The notes beneath the pieces were generated by a model. It had not been told where the DNA came from. It was given only the letters and a program-made list of their open reading frames with translations, and searched no databases. A DNA stretch of 64,000 nucleotides from NCBI RefSeq assembly GCF_000948415.1, contig NZ_JYII01000007.1, positions 62,001 through 126,000 of the forward strand. The letters are read 5' to 3'. The translations under genes were made by a program, and so were the position numbers. Shown here one piece after another: positions 9,337 through 20,418 of the stretch. How positions within the stretch are numbered: the first letter of the stretch is position 1; the number at the start of each line of letters is the position of its first letter. This DNA is from Thalassospira sp. HJ. Lineage in GTDB: Bacteria > Pseudomonadota > Alphaproteobacteria > Rhodospirillales > Thalassospiraceae.

Positions 9337-11160
9337 ATGTGCGGCATTATCGGGATTATCGGCAAAGACAGCGTTAGCGATCGCATTCTTGAAGGCCTAA
9401 AACGCCTTGAATATCGCGGTTATGACAGTGCCGGGATTGCGACCCTGGTCAATGGCGATATCGAGCGCCGCCGCGCAGAAGGCAAGCTGAACAATCTTGC
9501 CAATCGTTTGAGCGACCAACCGCTTGCCGGCAACGTTGGTATTGGCCACACCCGCTGGGCAACCCATGGTGTGCCGACCGAAAACAACGCCCATCCGCAT
9601 ACCGATGGCAAGGTTGCCGTGGTTCATAACGGCATCATCGAAAACTTCCAGGAAATCAAGGCAGAGCTTACTGCCAAGGGGCGTGTCTTTGCCACTGATA
9701 CCGATACCGAGGTGGTCGTGCATCTGGTGTCTGATTTCCTGGATCAGGGCAAAAGCCCGCGTGACGCCGTGGCCGCGACCCTGCATCGCATCGAAGGTGC
9801 CTTTGCACTGGTAATCATGATTGCCGGTCAGCATGACGTCATCTTTGGCGCACGCCGTGGTACGCCGCTTGCCGTTGGTTTGGGCGAGGGCGAGATGTAT
9901 CTTGGTTCGGACGCCATGGCGCTGTCGCACCTGACCAACAAGCTGATTTACCTTGAAGAAGGCGACTGGGTCGAAATGACCCGCGATAGCGTTCAGGTGC
10001 GCGATGAAAATGACGAAGACGTCACCCGCGAGACCAAGCTGTCGGCGGTTTCCGGCGCCATGATGGGCAAGGGAAACTATAATCACTTCATGCAGAAGGA
10101 AATCTTCGAGCAGCCTGCGGTGATTGGCGATACCCTGCATGCCTTCATCAATCCGGCGACCCAGACGATCAAACTGCCGGACATGCCGTTTTCCTTTGCC
10201 GATGCATCGCGCCTGACGATTGTTGCTTGCGGTACGTCCTATTACGCCGGTTTGGTGGCAAAGCATTGGGTGGAACGCTATGCCGGGCTCGGTGTGGATG
10301 TCGATGTTGCATCCGAATTCCGCTATCGCTGCCCGCCGCTGCCAAAGGGCGGTGTTGCCCTGTTTATTTCGCAGTCGGGCGAGACGCTTGATACTCTGGC
10401 TGCCCTTCGCTACGCCAAATCCAAAGGCCAGAAGATCGTTTCCATCGTTAACGTGCCCGAAAGCACGATTGCGCGCGAAAGTGACGTGGTGCTTCTGACC
10501 TATGCTGGACCGGAAATCGGGGTGGCGTCAACCAAGGCCTTTACCACACAGCTTACGGTTCTGGCCTGCCTTGCAGTGACCATTGGTCGCGAAAACGGCA
10601 CACTTGCCAAGGACGAGGAAGCAGCGATTGTAACGGCCCTGACCGAGGTGCCGAAACATGCTGCCGAAGTCCTGCATCATGATGAAGCGCTCAAGCAGCT
10701 TGCCATTGATGTCGCCGATGCGCGCGATGTGCTTTATCTCGGTCGTGGTCTTGGCTATCCGATCGCGATGGAAGGGGCGCTCAAGCTCAAGGAAATTTCC
10801 TATATCCACGCCGAAGGTTATGCCGCGGGTGAAATGAAGCACGGCCCGATTGCCCTGATCGATCAGTCGGTTCCGATCATTGTCATTGCGCCGTCTGACG
10901 AACTGTTTGAAAAAACTGCCTCAAACATGCAGGAAGCGGCGGCACGTGGTGGCCGGGTGATCTTTATCTCGGATGCGCCGGGGCTTGCCAAGCTGGGTGA
11001 TATGGCCTCTGCCACGGTGGAGCTTCCGAAGGTCGCCGACTTCGTCGCACCGATCCTGTACACCATCCCGGTGCAGATGCTAGCCTATCATGTTGCGGTT
11101 CACAAAGGCACGGATGTCGATCAGCCACGTAATCTCGCGAAATCAGTGACGGTTGAATAG
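9337..11160 (+). CDS. glmS: Glutamine-fructose-6-phosphate aminotransferase GlmS
   Basis: A 607-residue enzyme that makes glucosamine-6-phosphate from fructose-6-phosphate and glutamine. Residue 2 is the catalytic cysteine of the class II glutaminase domain (MCGIIGIIG), exposed after Met removal. Two SIS sugar-isomerase domains follow, with CGTSYYAG and SQSGETLDT near residues 300-350 and a second around 460-590. The conserved C-terminus PRNLAKSVTVE is intact; this is the DNA segment that Tn7-type elements recognise. No terminator is seen in the 142 bases before the next gene. Confidence 0.97.
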   Translation: MCGIIGIIGKDSVSDRILEGLKRLEYRGYDSAGIATLVNGDIERRRAEGKLNNLANRLSDQPLAGNVGIGHTRWATHGVPTENNAHPHTDGKVAVVHNGIIENFQEIKAELTAKGRVFATDTDTEVVVHLVSDFLDQGKSPRDAVAATLHRIEGAFALVIMIAGQHDVIFGARRGTPLAVGLGEGEMYLGSDAMALSHLTNKLIYLEEGDWVEMTRDSVQVRDENDEDVTRETKLSAVSGAMMGKGNYNHFMQKEIFEQPAVIGDTLHAFINPATQTIKLPDMPFSFADASRLTIVACGTSYYAGLVAKHWVERYAGLGVDVDVASEFRYRCPPLPKGGVALFISQSGETLDTLAALRYAKSKGQKIVSIVNVPESTIARESDVVLLTYAGPEIGVASTKAFTTQLTVLACLAVTIGRENGTLAKDEEAAIVTALTEVPKHAAEVLHHDEALKQLAIDVADARDVLYLGRGLGYPIAMEGALKLKEISYIHAEGYAAGEMKHGPIALIDQSVPIIVIAPSDELFEKTASNMQEAAARGGRVIFISDAPGLAKLGDMASATVELPKVADFVAPILYTIPVQMLAYHVAVHKGTDVDQPRNLAKSVTVE

Positions 11161-11302
11161 AGGTACCCAAGAAGCCTTGTTTGCTAGCAATGTTCCTGAT
11201 GTCCATAATGCTAAAGTTGTTGGATAGAGTGCGTCGTCAGGATAGCATATATCCACTGATTAAGCGGTGAGTTGTTGGTAGCAAGATTCAACGGGGGTAG
11301 TC

Positions 11303-12238
11303 GTGAAAGTAGTCTCAGTAATCAATTATAAGGGCGGTGTCGGAAAAACGTCTTTGACCGCTAATCTTGCTGCAGAACTCGCATTTCGAGGGAAACGTAT
11401 TCTGGTAATGGATTTGGATGCGCAAGCGAGTTTGACATTTTCATTTATCAAGCCAGATGAATGGCAGAATAGTTTTGCAAGTTCAAAAACGATCAAAACT
11501 TGGTTTGACGAGAGTGATGGCGGGGCTCAAATCTCATTAAAGGATCTCTGTCACAAGCCTGAGAGGGTAAATTCAGCTCTTCCACATGATTCGACCTTAG
11601 ACATCATTCCCTCTCATCTTGGTTTGATTAATGTTGATCTTGAGCTTGCAACAAGATTAGGCGGAGCAAACCTTTCTCAGTCTAAGAAAAATTTTATTAG
11701 TGTACATAGGATGTTGGCTGATGGTCTAGATGATATCCGAGCAACAGGTCTTTACGATATCGTTTTGATTGACTGTCCTCCTAACTTCAATATTGTTACG
11801 AAAACTGCAATTATAGCAAGCGATTATATACTTGTACCCACTCGCCCTGATGAGCTTTCAACTTTGGGTATTGATTACTTGATGAGAAGTATTGGAGAGC
11901 TGCTTAAGGACTATAACGATTACGTTAAGGTCGTTTCTAATGATAGTAAAGATTTTGACGAGATATCGCCGATAGTTGTCGGGGTTGTATTTACTATGGT
12001 CCAAGAATATGCGGGTGAGCCAATGTCCGCGCAAAAAACGTACATAAAGAAATTGCAAACGGAAAGCGACCTCGCGATATTTGATTCCTATATCAAAAGG
12101 AACGACACCGTTTTCGCTGAGTCTCCAGTTTATGGAGTGCCCGTTGTATTGAACAGCTACTCTAACGTGAGTCACCAAAGTGTAGTGGATGGTTTAGAGG
12201 CCGTGGCTACAGAATTTCTCGAAAAGTTAGGAGAGTAA
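11303..12238 (+). CDS. Orphan ParA/Soj-type ATPase
   Basis: A 311-residue ParA/MinD-superfamily P-loop ATPase. The deviant Walker A KGGVGKTS is at residues 10-17, Walker A' is VMDLDAQAS and Walker B is DIVLIDCPPNFN. It uses a GTG start after ACGGGGG. ParA proteins dimerise with ATP and normally position DNA or protein cargo with a ParB-type partner. No ParB and no obvious parS array occur here, and the only partner in reach is the small gene three bases downstream. The gene is much richer in A+T than glmS before it and rfbB after it, which suggests transfer. Its cargo is unknown. Confidence 0.85.
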   Translation: MKVVSVINYKGGVGKTSLTANLAAELAFRGKRILVMDLDAQASLTFSFIKPDEWQNSFASSKTIKTWFDESDGGAQISLKDLCHKPERVNSALPHDSTLDIIPSHLGLINVDLELATRLGGANLSQSKKNFISVHRMLADGLDDIRATGLYDIVLIDCPPNFNIVTKTAIIASDYILVPTRPDELSTLGIDYLMRSIGELLKDYNDYVKVVSNDSKDFDEISPIVVGVVFTMVQEYAGEPMSAQKTYIKKLQTESDLAIFDSYIKRNDTVFAESPVYGVPVVLNSYSNVSHQSVVDGLEAVATEFLEKLGE

Positions 12239-12240
12239 TT

Positions 12241-12639
12241 TTGAAACCCGATCTCGCAGCGGAGATTTTACGGCGGATTGCGACTCTTATCGAGGAGGCG
12301 GACGAAGCTCAGTTGAAGGAATTTTTGGCTAAAATTCCAAAGCTAAAACCTGGAAAAGAAATTCGTTCAAAGAAAACTTTGAAAAACGAGAATGCATCAG
12401 ATGATTTAGGTGCAATACTTAATAGGGTTATTTCCGCGCCCAATAGAGACGTAGGTATGGATATACTCGAAAAAAGCAAATTGAATAAAAATCAACTTAC
12501 ACGAATGGCAAAAATACAAAGTATTTACGTTTCAAAATCAGATAATATTGGAAGAATAAAAGAAAAGATTGTTGAGTCAACGGTGGGCGCGAGGTTGAGG
12601 TCAAACGCTGTCCGTGGGGCCATGCAGTCGAAAATTTAG
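12241..12639 (+). CDS. Small basic protein coupled to the ParA-type ATPase, function unknown
   Basis: A 132-residue protein starting at TTG two bases after the parA-like stop, with AGGAGAG upstream, so translation is probably coupled. Three parts are visible: an N-terminal helix rich in Glu and Leu (about 1-35), a Lys-rich linker (about 36-60), and a C-terminal basic helical region (about 65-132) with [20 protein letters not shown], an [10 protein letters not shown] helix and VGARLRS. The C-terminal pattern recalls SAP-like helix-extended-helix DNA-binding folds. If so, it could be a DNA or partner adaptor for the ATPase. I do not recognise a named family; composition is as AT-rich as its partner. 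Confidence 0.7.
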   Translation: MKPDLAAEILRRIATLIEEADEAQLKEFLAKIPKLKPGKEIRSKKTLKNENASDDLGAILNRVISAPNRDVGMDILEKSKLNKNQLTRMAKIQSIYVSKSDNIGRIKEKIVESTVGARLRSNAVRGAMQSKI

Positions 12640-12695
12640 CGAAGTACCCTAATTGTGGCTTTGAACCAACGTCACCAATTTTCGATGAGAGCAGA

Positions 12696-13766
12696 ATGAA
12701 AGTTATCGTGACGGGCGGTGCAGGGTTTATCGGATCTGCTGTTTGTCGGCTTATGACCGGATTGAAGGGCTATGAAGTCCTTAATATCGACAAGCTGACA
12801 TATGCTGGCGATCTGAGAACACTGGCGTCGATTTCGTCGCAGGACAATTATCATTTTGCCCATCAGGATATCTGCAACCGGGACGCTATCATCAAGCTGT
12901 TTGATACGTTTCAGCCCGATGCGGTGATGCATCTGGCCGCTGAAAGCCATGTTGATCGTTCTATCGACGGGCCGGGTGATTTCATTCAGACCAATGTGGT
13001 GGGCACCTTCACCTTGCTTGAAGTCGCGCGCGGTTATTTCGATAAGCTGCCTGCGGACAGGAAATCAAAGTTCCGTTTCCATCATATCTCGACAGATGAG
13101 GTCTATGGATCGCTTGGCAGTGAAGGACTGTTTACCGAAGAAACGGCTTATGCGCCGACCTCACCTTATTCGGCAAGCAAAGCGAGCTCCGATCATTTGG
13201 TGCTGGCGTGGTATCACACCTATGGGCTGCCGGTTGTGATCAGCAATTGCTCGAACAATTACGGGCCGTTCCAGTTTCCGGAAAAGCTTATTCCGTTGAT
13301 GTGTCTTAACCTGTTGCATGGCAAGCAGCTTCCCGTTTACGGCGAGGGACTTAATACCCGCGATTGGCTGCATGTCGAAGACCATGCCGAGGCCTTGGTT
13401 AAAATCCTGACGGAAGGTCGGTTGGGCGAGAAATACAATGTTGGTGGTTGTAACGAGTTGACCAATATAGACGTCGTCAAACGGATCTTCGATACGGTGC
13501 GCGACATCGTGCCGGGCATCGTTTTTAAAAGTTTCGATGATGCGGTGACCTATGTGAAAGACCGCCCGGGGCATGATTGGCGATATGCCATCGATCCAAC
13601 CAAAATGCAGACCGAACTGGGGTGGGCGCCGCAATATGATTTCGAAACCGGCCTGAAGCAGACCGTCGAATGGTATGTGAATAACCGTGCATGGTGGGAG
13701 CCGATCTTGAAAACCAAATATGCCGGCGAACGTCTGGGCAGTGCCAAGGGGCAAGCCGATGCCTAA
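12696..13766 (+). CDS. rfbB: dTDP-glucose 4,6-dehydratase RfbB
   Basis: A 356-residue extended short-chain dehydrogenase that converts dTDP-glucose to dTDP-4-keto-6-deoxyglucose, the second step of dTDP-rhamnose synthesis. The NAD loop GGAGFIGS is at residues 7-14. The catalytic STDEVYG segment and the YSASK motif are present, as is [13 protein letters not shown]. Length is normal. Its stop overlaps the start of rfbD. Confidence 0.95.
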   Translation: MKVIVTGGAGFIGSAVCRLMTGLKGYEVLNIDKLTYAGDLRTLASISSQDNYHFAHQDICNRDAIIKLFDTFQPDAVMHLAAESHVDRSIDGPGDFIQTNVVGTFTLLEVARGYFDKLPADRKSKFRFHHISTDEVYGSLGSEGLFTEETAYAPTSPYSASKASSDHLVLAWYHTYGLPVVISNCSNNYGPFQFPEKLIPLMCLNLLHGKQLPVYGEGLNTRDWLHVEDHAEALVKILTEGRLGEKYNVGGCNELTNIDVVKRIFDTVRDIVPGIVFKSFDDAVTYVKDRPGHDWRYAIDPTKMQTELGWAPQYDFETGLKQTVEWYVNNRAWWEPILKTKYAGERLGSAKGQADA

Positions 13767-14670
13767 AATCCTGGTGTTTGGAAAAACCGGTCAGCTGGCC
13801 AGTTGCCTTGCCAAGTGCGGGGATGAGTTTCCAAGTGCCGAGCTGGTTTTTGTCGGCAGGGATGAATGTGACCTTGAGGATGCCCGCCAGATAGAGCCGG
13901 TTATCAACCGCGTGCAACCCGATATCGTGATCAACGCCGCGGCATACACCGCAGTTGATCTGGCCGAGGAACAGCGTGATATCGCGTTCAAGGTCAATCG
14001 CGATGCTGTACGTGCTATGGCAGAGGCGCTTGCAAAACGCTCCGTCCCGCTGATCCATGTTTCAACGGATTACGTGTTCGATGGGCAGGCATCAAAGCCC
14101 TATACGGAGCAAGACCCGGTCTCGCCGTTGGGCGTATATGGCGAGAGCAAATATGCGGGCGAAGTTGCCGTCAGAGAAGCCAACGAAAAGCATCTGATTG
14201 TTCGCACGTCCTGGGTCTTCAGCCCGTTCGGGAAAAACTTCGTCAAGACGATGCTTCATCTTATGGCGCTACGAGACGAAATTCGTGTCGTGAATGACCA
14301 GACCGGGTGTCCGACCAGTGCCCATGATCTGGCGCGGGCTATTATGAAGCTCTGCGAAATGGCCGTTGCGAAGGATTTTGATAAGTTCGGCACGTATCAT
14401 CTGTCGTCCGATCAGCCGCAAACATGGTTTGAATTTGCCAATCATATCCAAAAGGTCGGATCACAGGTCTGGGGTGCGGAATGGAAGGGCACGAACTGTC
14501 GCATCACACCGGTGCCGTCGTCGGAATATCCGACGGTCGCAGAGCGGCCCAAATATTCGGTGATGTCCAGCCAGCGCTTTGTCGACGCATTCGCGATACA
14601 GTTGCCAACCGTCGAGGAAAGCTTGAGCGCGGTTATTGAGAATCTTCCAAGGGAGAAGTTCGATGCGTAA
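13759..14670 (+). CDS. rfbD: dTDP-4-dehydrorhamnose reductase RfbD
   Basis: A 303-residue reductase for the last step of dTDP-L-rhamnose synthesis. It has the nucleotide loop GKTGQLAS near residue 8, the STDYVFDG segment and the YGESKYAGE catalytic Tyr/Lys motif. The start at 13759 is inside the last codons of rfbB (8-base overlap), so translation is coupled; an in-frame start 13 codons earlier is less likely. The 3' end overlaps rfbA in the same way. Confidence 0.94.
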   Translation: MPKILVFGKTGQLASCLAKCGDEFPSAELVFVGRDECDLEDARQIEPVINRVQPDIVINAAAYTAVDLAEEQRDIAFKVNRDAVRAMAEALAKRSVPLIHVSTDYVFDGQASKPYTEQDPVSPLGVYGESKYAGEVAVREANEKHLIVRTSWVFSPFGKNFVKTMLHLMALRDEIRVVNDQTGCPTSAHDLARAIMKLCEMAVAKDFDKFGTYHLSSDQPQTWFEFANHIQKVGSQVWGAEWKGTNCRITPVPSSEYPTVAERPKYSVMSSQRFVDAFAIQLPTVEESLSAVIENLPREKFDA

Positions 14671-15544
14671 GGGGATCATTCTGGCAGGCGGCACCGGGTC
14701 GCGTTTGCATCCATCGACACTGGTTGTCTCCAAGCAGTTGCAGCCTGTCTATGACAAGCCGATGATCTACTATCCGCTGACGACGCTGATGCTGGCAGGT
14801 ATCAAGGATATTCTGATTATCAGCACACCGCGCGATGTGCCGCTGTTCAAGGATCTACTTGGTGATGGCTCGAAATGGGGCATCAATCTTGAATATGCGG
14901 TGCAGCCGGAACCGCGTGGTCTTGCCGATGCATTTATCGTTGGTGCGGACTTTATCGGGAATGACCCGTGCTGTCTGATTTTGGGCGACAATATCTATTT
15001 CGGTCATAACCTGACCGATTTGTTGCGAAGTGCGATGGATCAATCGGTGGGCGCAACCGTATTTGCCTATTACGTTCAGGATCCCGAACGATACGGTGTG
15101 GTCGAGTTTGACCGGGATGGTGTCGCACTTGATATCGAGGAAAAACCGGCACACCCCAAATCGAACTTTGCGGTGACCGGATTGTATTTCTATGACTCAG
15201 ACGTGGTCGATATCGCCAAATCAATCAAACCATCAAAGCGCGGCGAGCTTGAGATTACCGATGTGAACAAGGCCTATCTCGAACGTGGCACGCTTAAGGT
15301 CGAAAGAATGGGTCGTGGCTATGCGTGGCTTGATACCGGAACGCACGCCGCGATGCTGGATGCAGCGAATTTCGTGCGCACGGTGGAAAGTCGTCAAAGC
15401 CTGAAAATTGCCTGTCCGGAAGAAATCGCGCTTCGAAAAGGCCTAATCTCGGTCACGCAGTTTGAAACCCTGATGAACGAGTTTGGTGCAAGTTCCTACA
15501 AGGCGTATCTGCAGACGGTTCTTCGGACCTATGATCTTTTGTGA
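14663..15544 (+). CDS. rfbA: Glucose-1-phosphate thymidylyltransferase RfbA
   Basis: A 293-residue nucleotidyltransferase making dTDP-glucose from glucose-1-phosphate and dTTP, the first rhamnose step. The signature [11 protein letters not shown] is near the N-terminus, followed by [10 protein letters not shown] and the [18 protein letters not shown] segment. The start at 14663 overlaps the rfbD stop by eight bases and has GGGAG upstream. Confidence 0.95.
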   Translation: MRKGIILAGGTGSRLHPSTLVVSKQLQPVYDKPMIYYPLTTLMLAGIKDILIISTPRDVPLFKDLLGDGSKWGINLEYAVQPEPRGLADAFIVGADFIGNDPCCLILGDNIYFGHNLTDLLRSAMDQSVGATVFAYYVQDPERYGVVEFDRDGVALDIEEKPAHPKSNFAVTGLYFYDSDVVDIAKSIKPSKRGELEITDVNKAYLERGTLKVERMGRGYAWLDTGTHAAMLDAANFVRTVESRQSLKIACPEEIALRKGLISVTQFETLMNEFGASSYKAYLQTVLRTYDLL

Positions 15545-15550
15545 TCGGGT

Positions 15551-16108
15551 TTAAAACACCGGATTTTCGCAATAGTTCGCAAAGCTCATCGCAGTGGCGT
15601 CTTTTTCTGAAACAATCACCTCGGCTTCGCTAAAGGGCCAATCAATGGCGAGCTCCGGGTCATTCCACTTGATGGCGCGTTCGCTTTCCGGTGCGTAGGG
15701 GGCCGATACCTTGTAATTGACTTCGGTATCTGGTTCCAACGTGACAAAGCCGTGTGCGAAGCCGGCAGGCACAAACATCTGGTTCCATTCTTCTGCGCTG
15801 ACCTCGGCCGCAACCCATTTCCCGAAAGTCTTGGAACCTTTTCGGATATCAACGGCGATATCAAGAATGCGACCCTTTGGGACCCTGATCAATTTATGCT
15901 GAGCATAAGGGGGGCACTGGAAGTGCAATCCCCGAAGAACGCCTACAGCTTGTGAGAGCGAGTGATTGTCCTGCACAAACTGATGATCAATCCCCGCCTT
16001 GGCAAAGGCTTCCATATTGTAGGTTTCCGAGAAAAAGCCCCGTTCATCGCCAAACTTCTTTGGGAAGATCATTTTGATGTCCGGGATTTCCAGGGATTCA
16101 ATTTGCAT
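15551..16108 (-). CDS. rfbC: dTDP-4-dehydrorhamnose 3,5-epimerase RfbC
   Basis: A 185-residue cupin-fold epimerase for the third step of dTDP-rhamnose synthesis. It shows the FGDERGFFSETYN start region, VQDNHSLSQAVGVLRGLHFQ with the catalytic His, and VPAGFAHGF. The start at 16108 (MQIESLEIPD) follows AAGGCGG; an in-frame upstream start would add 39 unconserved residues. Unlike most rml loci it lies on the opposite strand, converging on rfbA with only six bases between the stops, so it needs its own promoter. Confidence 0.94.
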   Translation of the reverse strand: MQIESLEIPDIKMIFPKKFGDERGFFSETYNMEAFAKAGIDHQFVQDNHSLSQAVGVLRGLHFQCPPYAQHKLIRVPKGRILDIAVDIRKGSKTFGKWVAAEVSAEEWNQMFVPAGFAHGFVTLEPDTEVNYKVSAPYAPESERAIKWNDPELAIDWPFSEAEVIVSEKDATAMSFANYCENPVF

Positions 16109-16202
16109 CGGTGCCGCCTTGCGCAGGTTGAGCGATTTCACTTGGCTAATGGATAGCAGATGAAACGGCTTATTGCATTTGCGTATTTGCAGTGCGTCGG
16201 CG

Positions 16203-16901
16203 TTACATCGCACCGCTGCGTTCAAATGGCGGGTGATCGGTGAGATATTGCGACAGGCGGTTCATGAAGGGGGCGAATTCAGCGCCGAGGAAATGATAAA
16301 GCGCGCCGACCTTGACGGCTTCGAGTTGGACCGGTTCCTGGCCCTTGGCAAATGCACCGTTTGCGATGGCAAGGCGGATGGTTTCGTCTTCGGCAAGGAA
16401 GCGGTCGAAGGTGCCCATATTGTAGTGGGATATGACGTCATCGACATCGCGATGGCCGCTTTTGGTCTCGTCCGGGGTATTGGCAAGATATTGTTCCTGC
16501 CACGCCAGTCCGATCACGTAACCGGTTGGTCCGTCGGAATGAAGCTTGCTTCCCGGTGCCGCCCAGAGGCTGTTTGAAATTTCAAGTAACGGGACTTCGG
16601 ACTGAACGAAGGCACGGGAATAATATTGGGCAGCAACCGGAAAACGAAACATCTCGCCATCCACTTGCCCCTCGTTAAACGCGATAAAGCCGCGACGGCC
16701 CGGCATGGTTTCAACCCGGATCGGACAGCCGAGCTTTTCGTAAATGTCGATCATCACCTTTGTGACGGCCGTTGCCAGTCGATCATTACTCACACTGCCC
16801 AGTTGTTTCGGGCAGTCGTTTGCTTGCTGGGCATGCGCAAGGCCGGGCAGTAAAACTGCCAGCACACAGATTAAGGCTTGCGTTCGTCGTCTGAAAACCA
16901 T
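16203..16901 (-). CDS. Secreted solute-binding-protein-like protein, paralog 1
   Basis: A 232-residue protein with a signal peptide (residues 1-24, ending AHA before QQAND). The mature part resembles small periplasmic type II binding proteins of the amino-acid (SBP_bac_3) kind. PGRRGFIAFNEGQVDGE, RAFVQSEVPLLEISNSLW, and GALYHFLGAEFAPFM are shared with the next gene upstream. No ABC permease or ATPase is adjacent, so it may be a sensor or an orphan receptor rather than a transport component. A conserved Cys pair (NDCPK and LGCP) could form a disulfide. Ligand unknown. Confidence 0.75.
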   Translation of the reverse strand: MVFRRRTQALICVLAVLLPGLAHAQQANDCPKQLGSVSNDRLATAVTKVMIDIYEKLGCPIRVETMPGRRGFIAFNEGQVDGEMFRFPVAAQYYSRAFVQSEVPLLEISNSLWAAPGSKLHSDGPTGYVIGLAWQEQYLANTPDETKSGHRDVDDVISHYNMGTFDRFLAEDETIRLAIANGAFAKGQEPVQLEAVKVGALYHFLGAEFAPFMNRLSQYLTDHPPFERSGAM

Positions 16902-17138
16902 GGTCGTCTGTACTGCTTTCGAGCGCCAAATCAGATACTTGTCTTGATTTTAGATTGGAACGGCAAGGTCCGTCCTCAAGAGTACAACAATAGAAATATG
17001 TGTTTATTTTTAAGGTGAAGAGTACGTGGACCATTGCTATGCCAAGGCCAGCATGTCAAAGCGGTGGGCTAGTCCGGTGCCCTGATTGATGTCGATACCA
17101 AGGATGACTTCGCCGCAGCAATCGCTTGAGCGATCTGA

Positions 17139-17912
17139 TCATTCAGCCTGTGGCGAACGGAACGGATCGGTTTTGGCGACCAGTTCGGAAAACTTCGTCA
17201 TGAAGGGGGCATATTCCGCGCCGAGATAGTGAAAAAGCGGCAAGACGGAAATGGTTTCCTCAATCACCGGGGCCGGGGTATCGCCCAGGATGTCCTTTGC
17301 GATCATGTCATCGATATTGGTATCTGCCGCCAGGAAGCGCGTGATGCGGCCATTGGCATAGGCCTCATACAGTTCGGTGTTAAACATCATCGGCTTGGTC
17401 GGGACACCGGTTTTGTCGGTGTTTGTTTTGGCGAACTTTTCCTGCCAGGCCACACCAAGGGTAAAGGCAATCGGTGTTTGCGGATCATCGTCATTCGGGT
17501 TGCGCCACAGCCGGTTTGAAATTTCGCGCAAGGGTACGGATGAGCGGACAAAGGCGCGCGCATAGTTCTTTTCAGCGGGAATCGCACGCAGCAATTCACC
17601 ATCCACCAGCCCTTCGTTGAAATGCAAGGGGCCGCGACGCCCGGGCAGTTTGACGGCCTGAAGCGGGCAGCCGAGATCGGCATAGACCTTTTGCAGGATT
17701 ACAATCGCCTTTTGCGACATCGGTTCGTTTTCGACATATGCGATTTTTTGAGGGCACTGATAATCGACTTCATCGGCCAACGCGTTTGCACTGATCGCGG
17801 GGAGCAGGGCGCAAAACGCAATCACAAGGCTGGCCACGCGGCCGAATGTCGGGCGGCAGCCGTTATTGTAATGGCCGAAAATTGGGGTCGAAGGGCTTCT
17901 ACGGCACGACAT
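17139..17912 (-). CDS. Secreted solute-binding-protein-like protein, paralog 2
   Basis: A 257-residue relative of the protein encoded at 16203-16901. It has a longer N-terminus: a basic, Ser/Pro-rich stretch then a hydrophobic signal segment (VASLVIAFCALLPAISANA). Shared blocks are DLGCPLQAVKLPGRRG, FNEGLVDGE, RAFVRSSVPLREISNRLW, GVAWQE and FHYLGAEYAPFM. The true start may be internal, since the first 25 residues are unusual for a signal peptide. The two genes are 237 bases apart on the same strand and look like an old tandem duplication. Function is unknown beyond probable small-molecule binding. Confidence 0.72.
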   Translation of the reverse strand: MSCRRSPSTPIFGHYNNGCRPTFGRVASLVIAFCALLPAISANALADEVDYQCPQKIAYVENEPMSQKAIVILQKVYADLGCPLQAVKLPGRRGPLHFNEGLVDGELLRAIPAEKNYARAFVRSSVPLREISNRLWRNPNDDDPQTPIAFTLGVAWQEKFAKTNTDKTGVPTKPMMFNTELYEAYANGRITRFLAADTNIDDMIAKDILGDTPAPVIEETISVLPLFHYLGAEYAPFMTKFSELVAKTDPFRSPQAE

Positions 17913-18111
17913 TGTTGCAATCCGGTGGTAATTACGCAGGTAGCGGGTTCGGGTGGAATTGCGATTTCTGTGTGAACCTTAGCCGTGAAAGACATCCTTT
18001 CCTAGGGATTTGAAAGGCAACCTTTAAAAGGGCACGTGTCTTGAGGCTTTTGCAAATGCGTGTCCTCGGGGTTGCGTCGCGGAACTGAAAATGTTCTGAT
18101 CGGCCCGTCTT

Positions 18112-18130
18112 AAAAACACGGCGTGTTTTT
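18112..18130. repeat. Short perfect inverted repeat upstream of groES
   Basis: AAAAACAC and GTGTTTTT flank GGC. It could be a weak hairpin with a U-run or a protein site. It lies in the 407-base gap between the binding-protein-like gene and groES, about 100 bases before the CIRCE element. No other gene is seen in this gap. Confidence 0.4.
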
Positions 18131-18195
18131 GCTGCGCTGCACAGACGAAAATTGGCAAAAATCGTGACATTTCTGCGTCTTTTTTGATCTCCCTA

Positions 18196-18224
18196 TTGAC
18201 TTTGGACAGGCACTCCAATAAATG
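18196..18224 (+). promoter_or_regulatory. Probable groESL promoter
   Basis: A -35 match TTGACT (18196-18201) is followed after 17 bases by TAAATG, a weak -10. The CIRCE operator begins four bases later, where it would block polymerase. The -10 is the less certain half. Confidence 0.5.
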
Positions 18225-18227
18225 CTG

Positions 18228-18254
18228 TTAGCACTCGCCGGGGGTGAGTGCTAA
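18228..18254. promoter_or_regulatory. CIRCE operator (HrcA binding site)
   Basis: TTAGCACTC-N9-GAGTGCTAA is an exact match to the CIRCE consensus. HrcA, itself folded by GroEL, represses groESL through this site, so expression rises when GroEL is engaged by unfolded protein. It lies 66 bases before the groES start. Confidence 0.97.
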
Positions 18255-18319
18255 TACGGGCTCATCCCGGTTAGTCTTAGTTATTAACGAGCCTTAGCTT
18301 AAACACGGAGTTGTCTAAA

Positions 18320-18607
18320 ATGAAGTTCCGTCCGCTGCATGATCGCGTCCTGGTACGTCGTGTCGAGTCCGACACCAAGACTGCCGGTGGCATCATTATT
18401 CCGGATACCGCCAAAGAAAAACCGCAGGAAGGCGAAGTCGTCGCTGTTGGTTCTGGCGTTCGCAAAGACGATGGCTCGGTTGCAGCCCTCGACGTCAAAG
18501 CAGGTGACAAAGTCCTGTTTGGCAAATGGTCGGGCACCGAAGTCAAGGTTGACGGCGAAGAACTGTTGATCATGAAAGAATCCGACATCATGGGCATCAT
18601 GGAATAA
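18320..18607 (+). CDS. groS: Co-chaperonin GroES
   Basis: A 95-residue co-chaperonin forming the heptameric lid of GroEL. It has [12 protein letters not shown] at the N-terminus, the mobile loop [20 protein letters not shown], and [12 protein letters not shown]. The start at 18320 has GGAG nine bases upstream; a TTG three codons earlier touches the ribosome site and is unlikely. groEL follows 60 bases downstream. Confidence 0.97.
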   Translation: MKFRPLHDRVLVRRVESDTKTAGGIIIPDTAKEKPQEGEVVAVGSGVRKDDGSVAALDVKAGDKVLFGKWSGTEVKVDGEELLIMKESDIMGIME

Positions 18608-18652
18608 GTCAGCCCTTTGGGTGACTTAAGTCCACGTTCATCCGTCTCATAG

Positions 18653-20323
<1,671 letters not shown>

Positions 20324-20354
20324 GCCTTACCCCAACCGACCTTCACGCTACAGG

Positions 20355-20384
20355 AAAGGCCCCGCAATCGCGGGGCCTTTTTTG
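20355..20384 (+). terminator. Terminator after groEL
   Basis: AAAGGCCCCG and CGGGGCCTTT form a ten-pair stem with a six-base loop followed by a T-run. It lies 32 bases after the groEL stop. Confidence 0.92.
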
Positions 20385-20418
20385 TTTCGGTTTGCCAGTT
20401 CGAAAAGAAGCTGTTTGC

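Noticed and set aside
11161..11302. Tn7-like transposon after glmS
   Set aside because: No tnsABCD-like genes or Tn7-type end repeats are present; only the location matches, so it is reported as an insertion site at most.
11303..12639. Plasmid-type parABS partition locus
   Set aside because: The small partner does not resemble ParB or a ribbon-helix-helix centromere binder, and no repeated centromere sites were seen.
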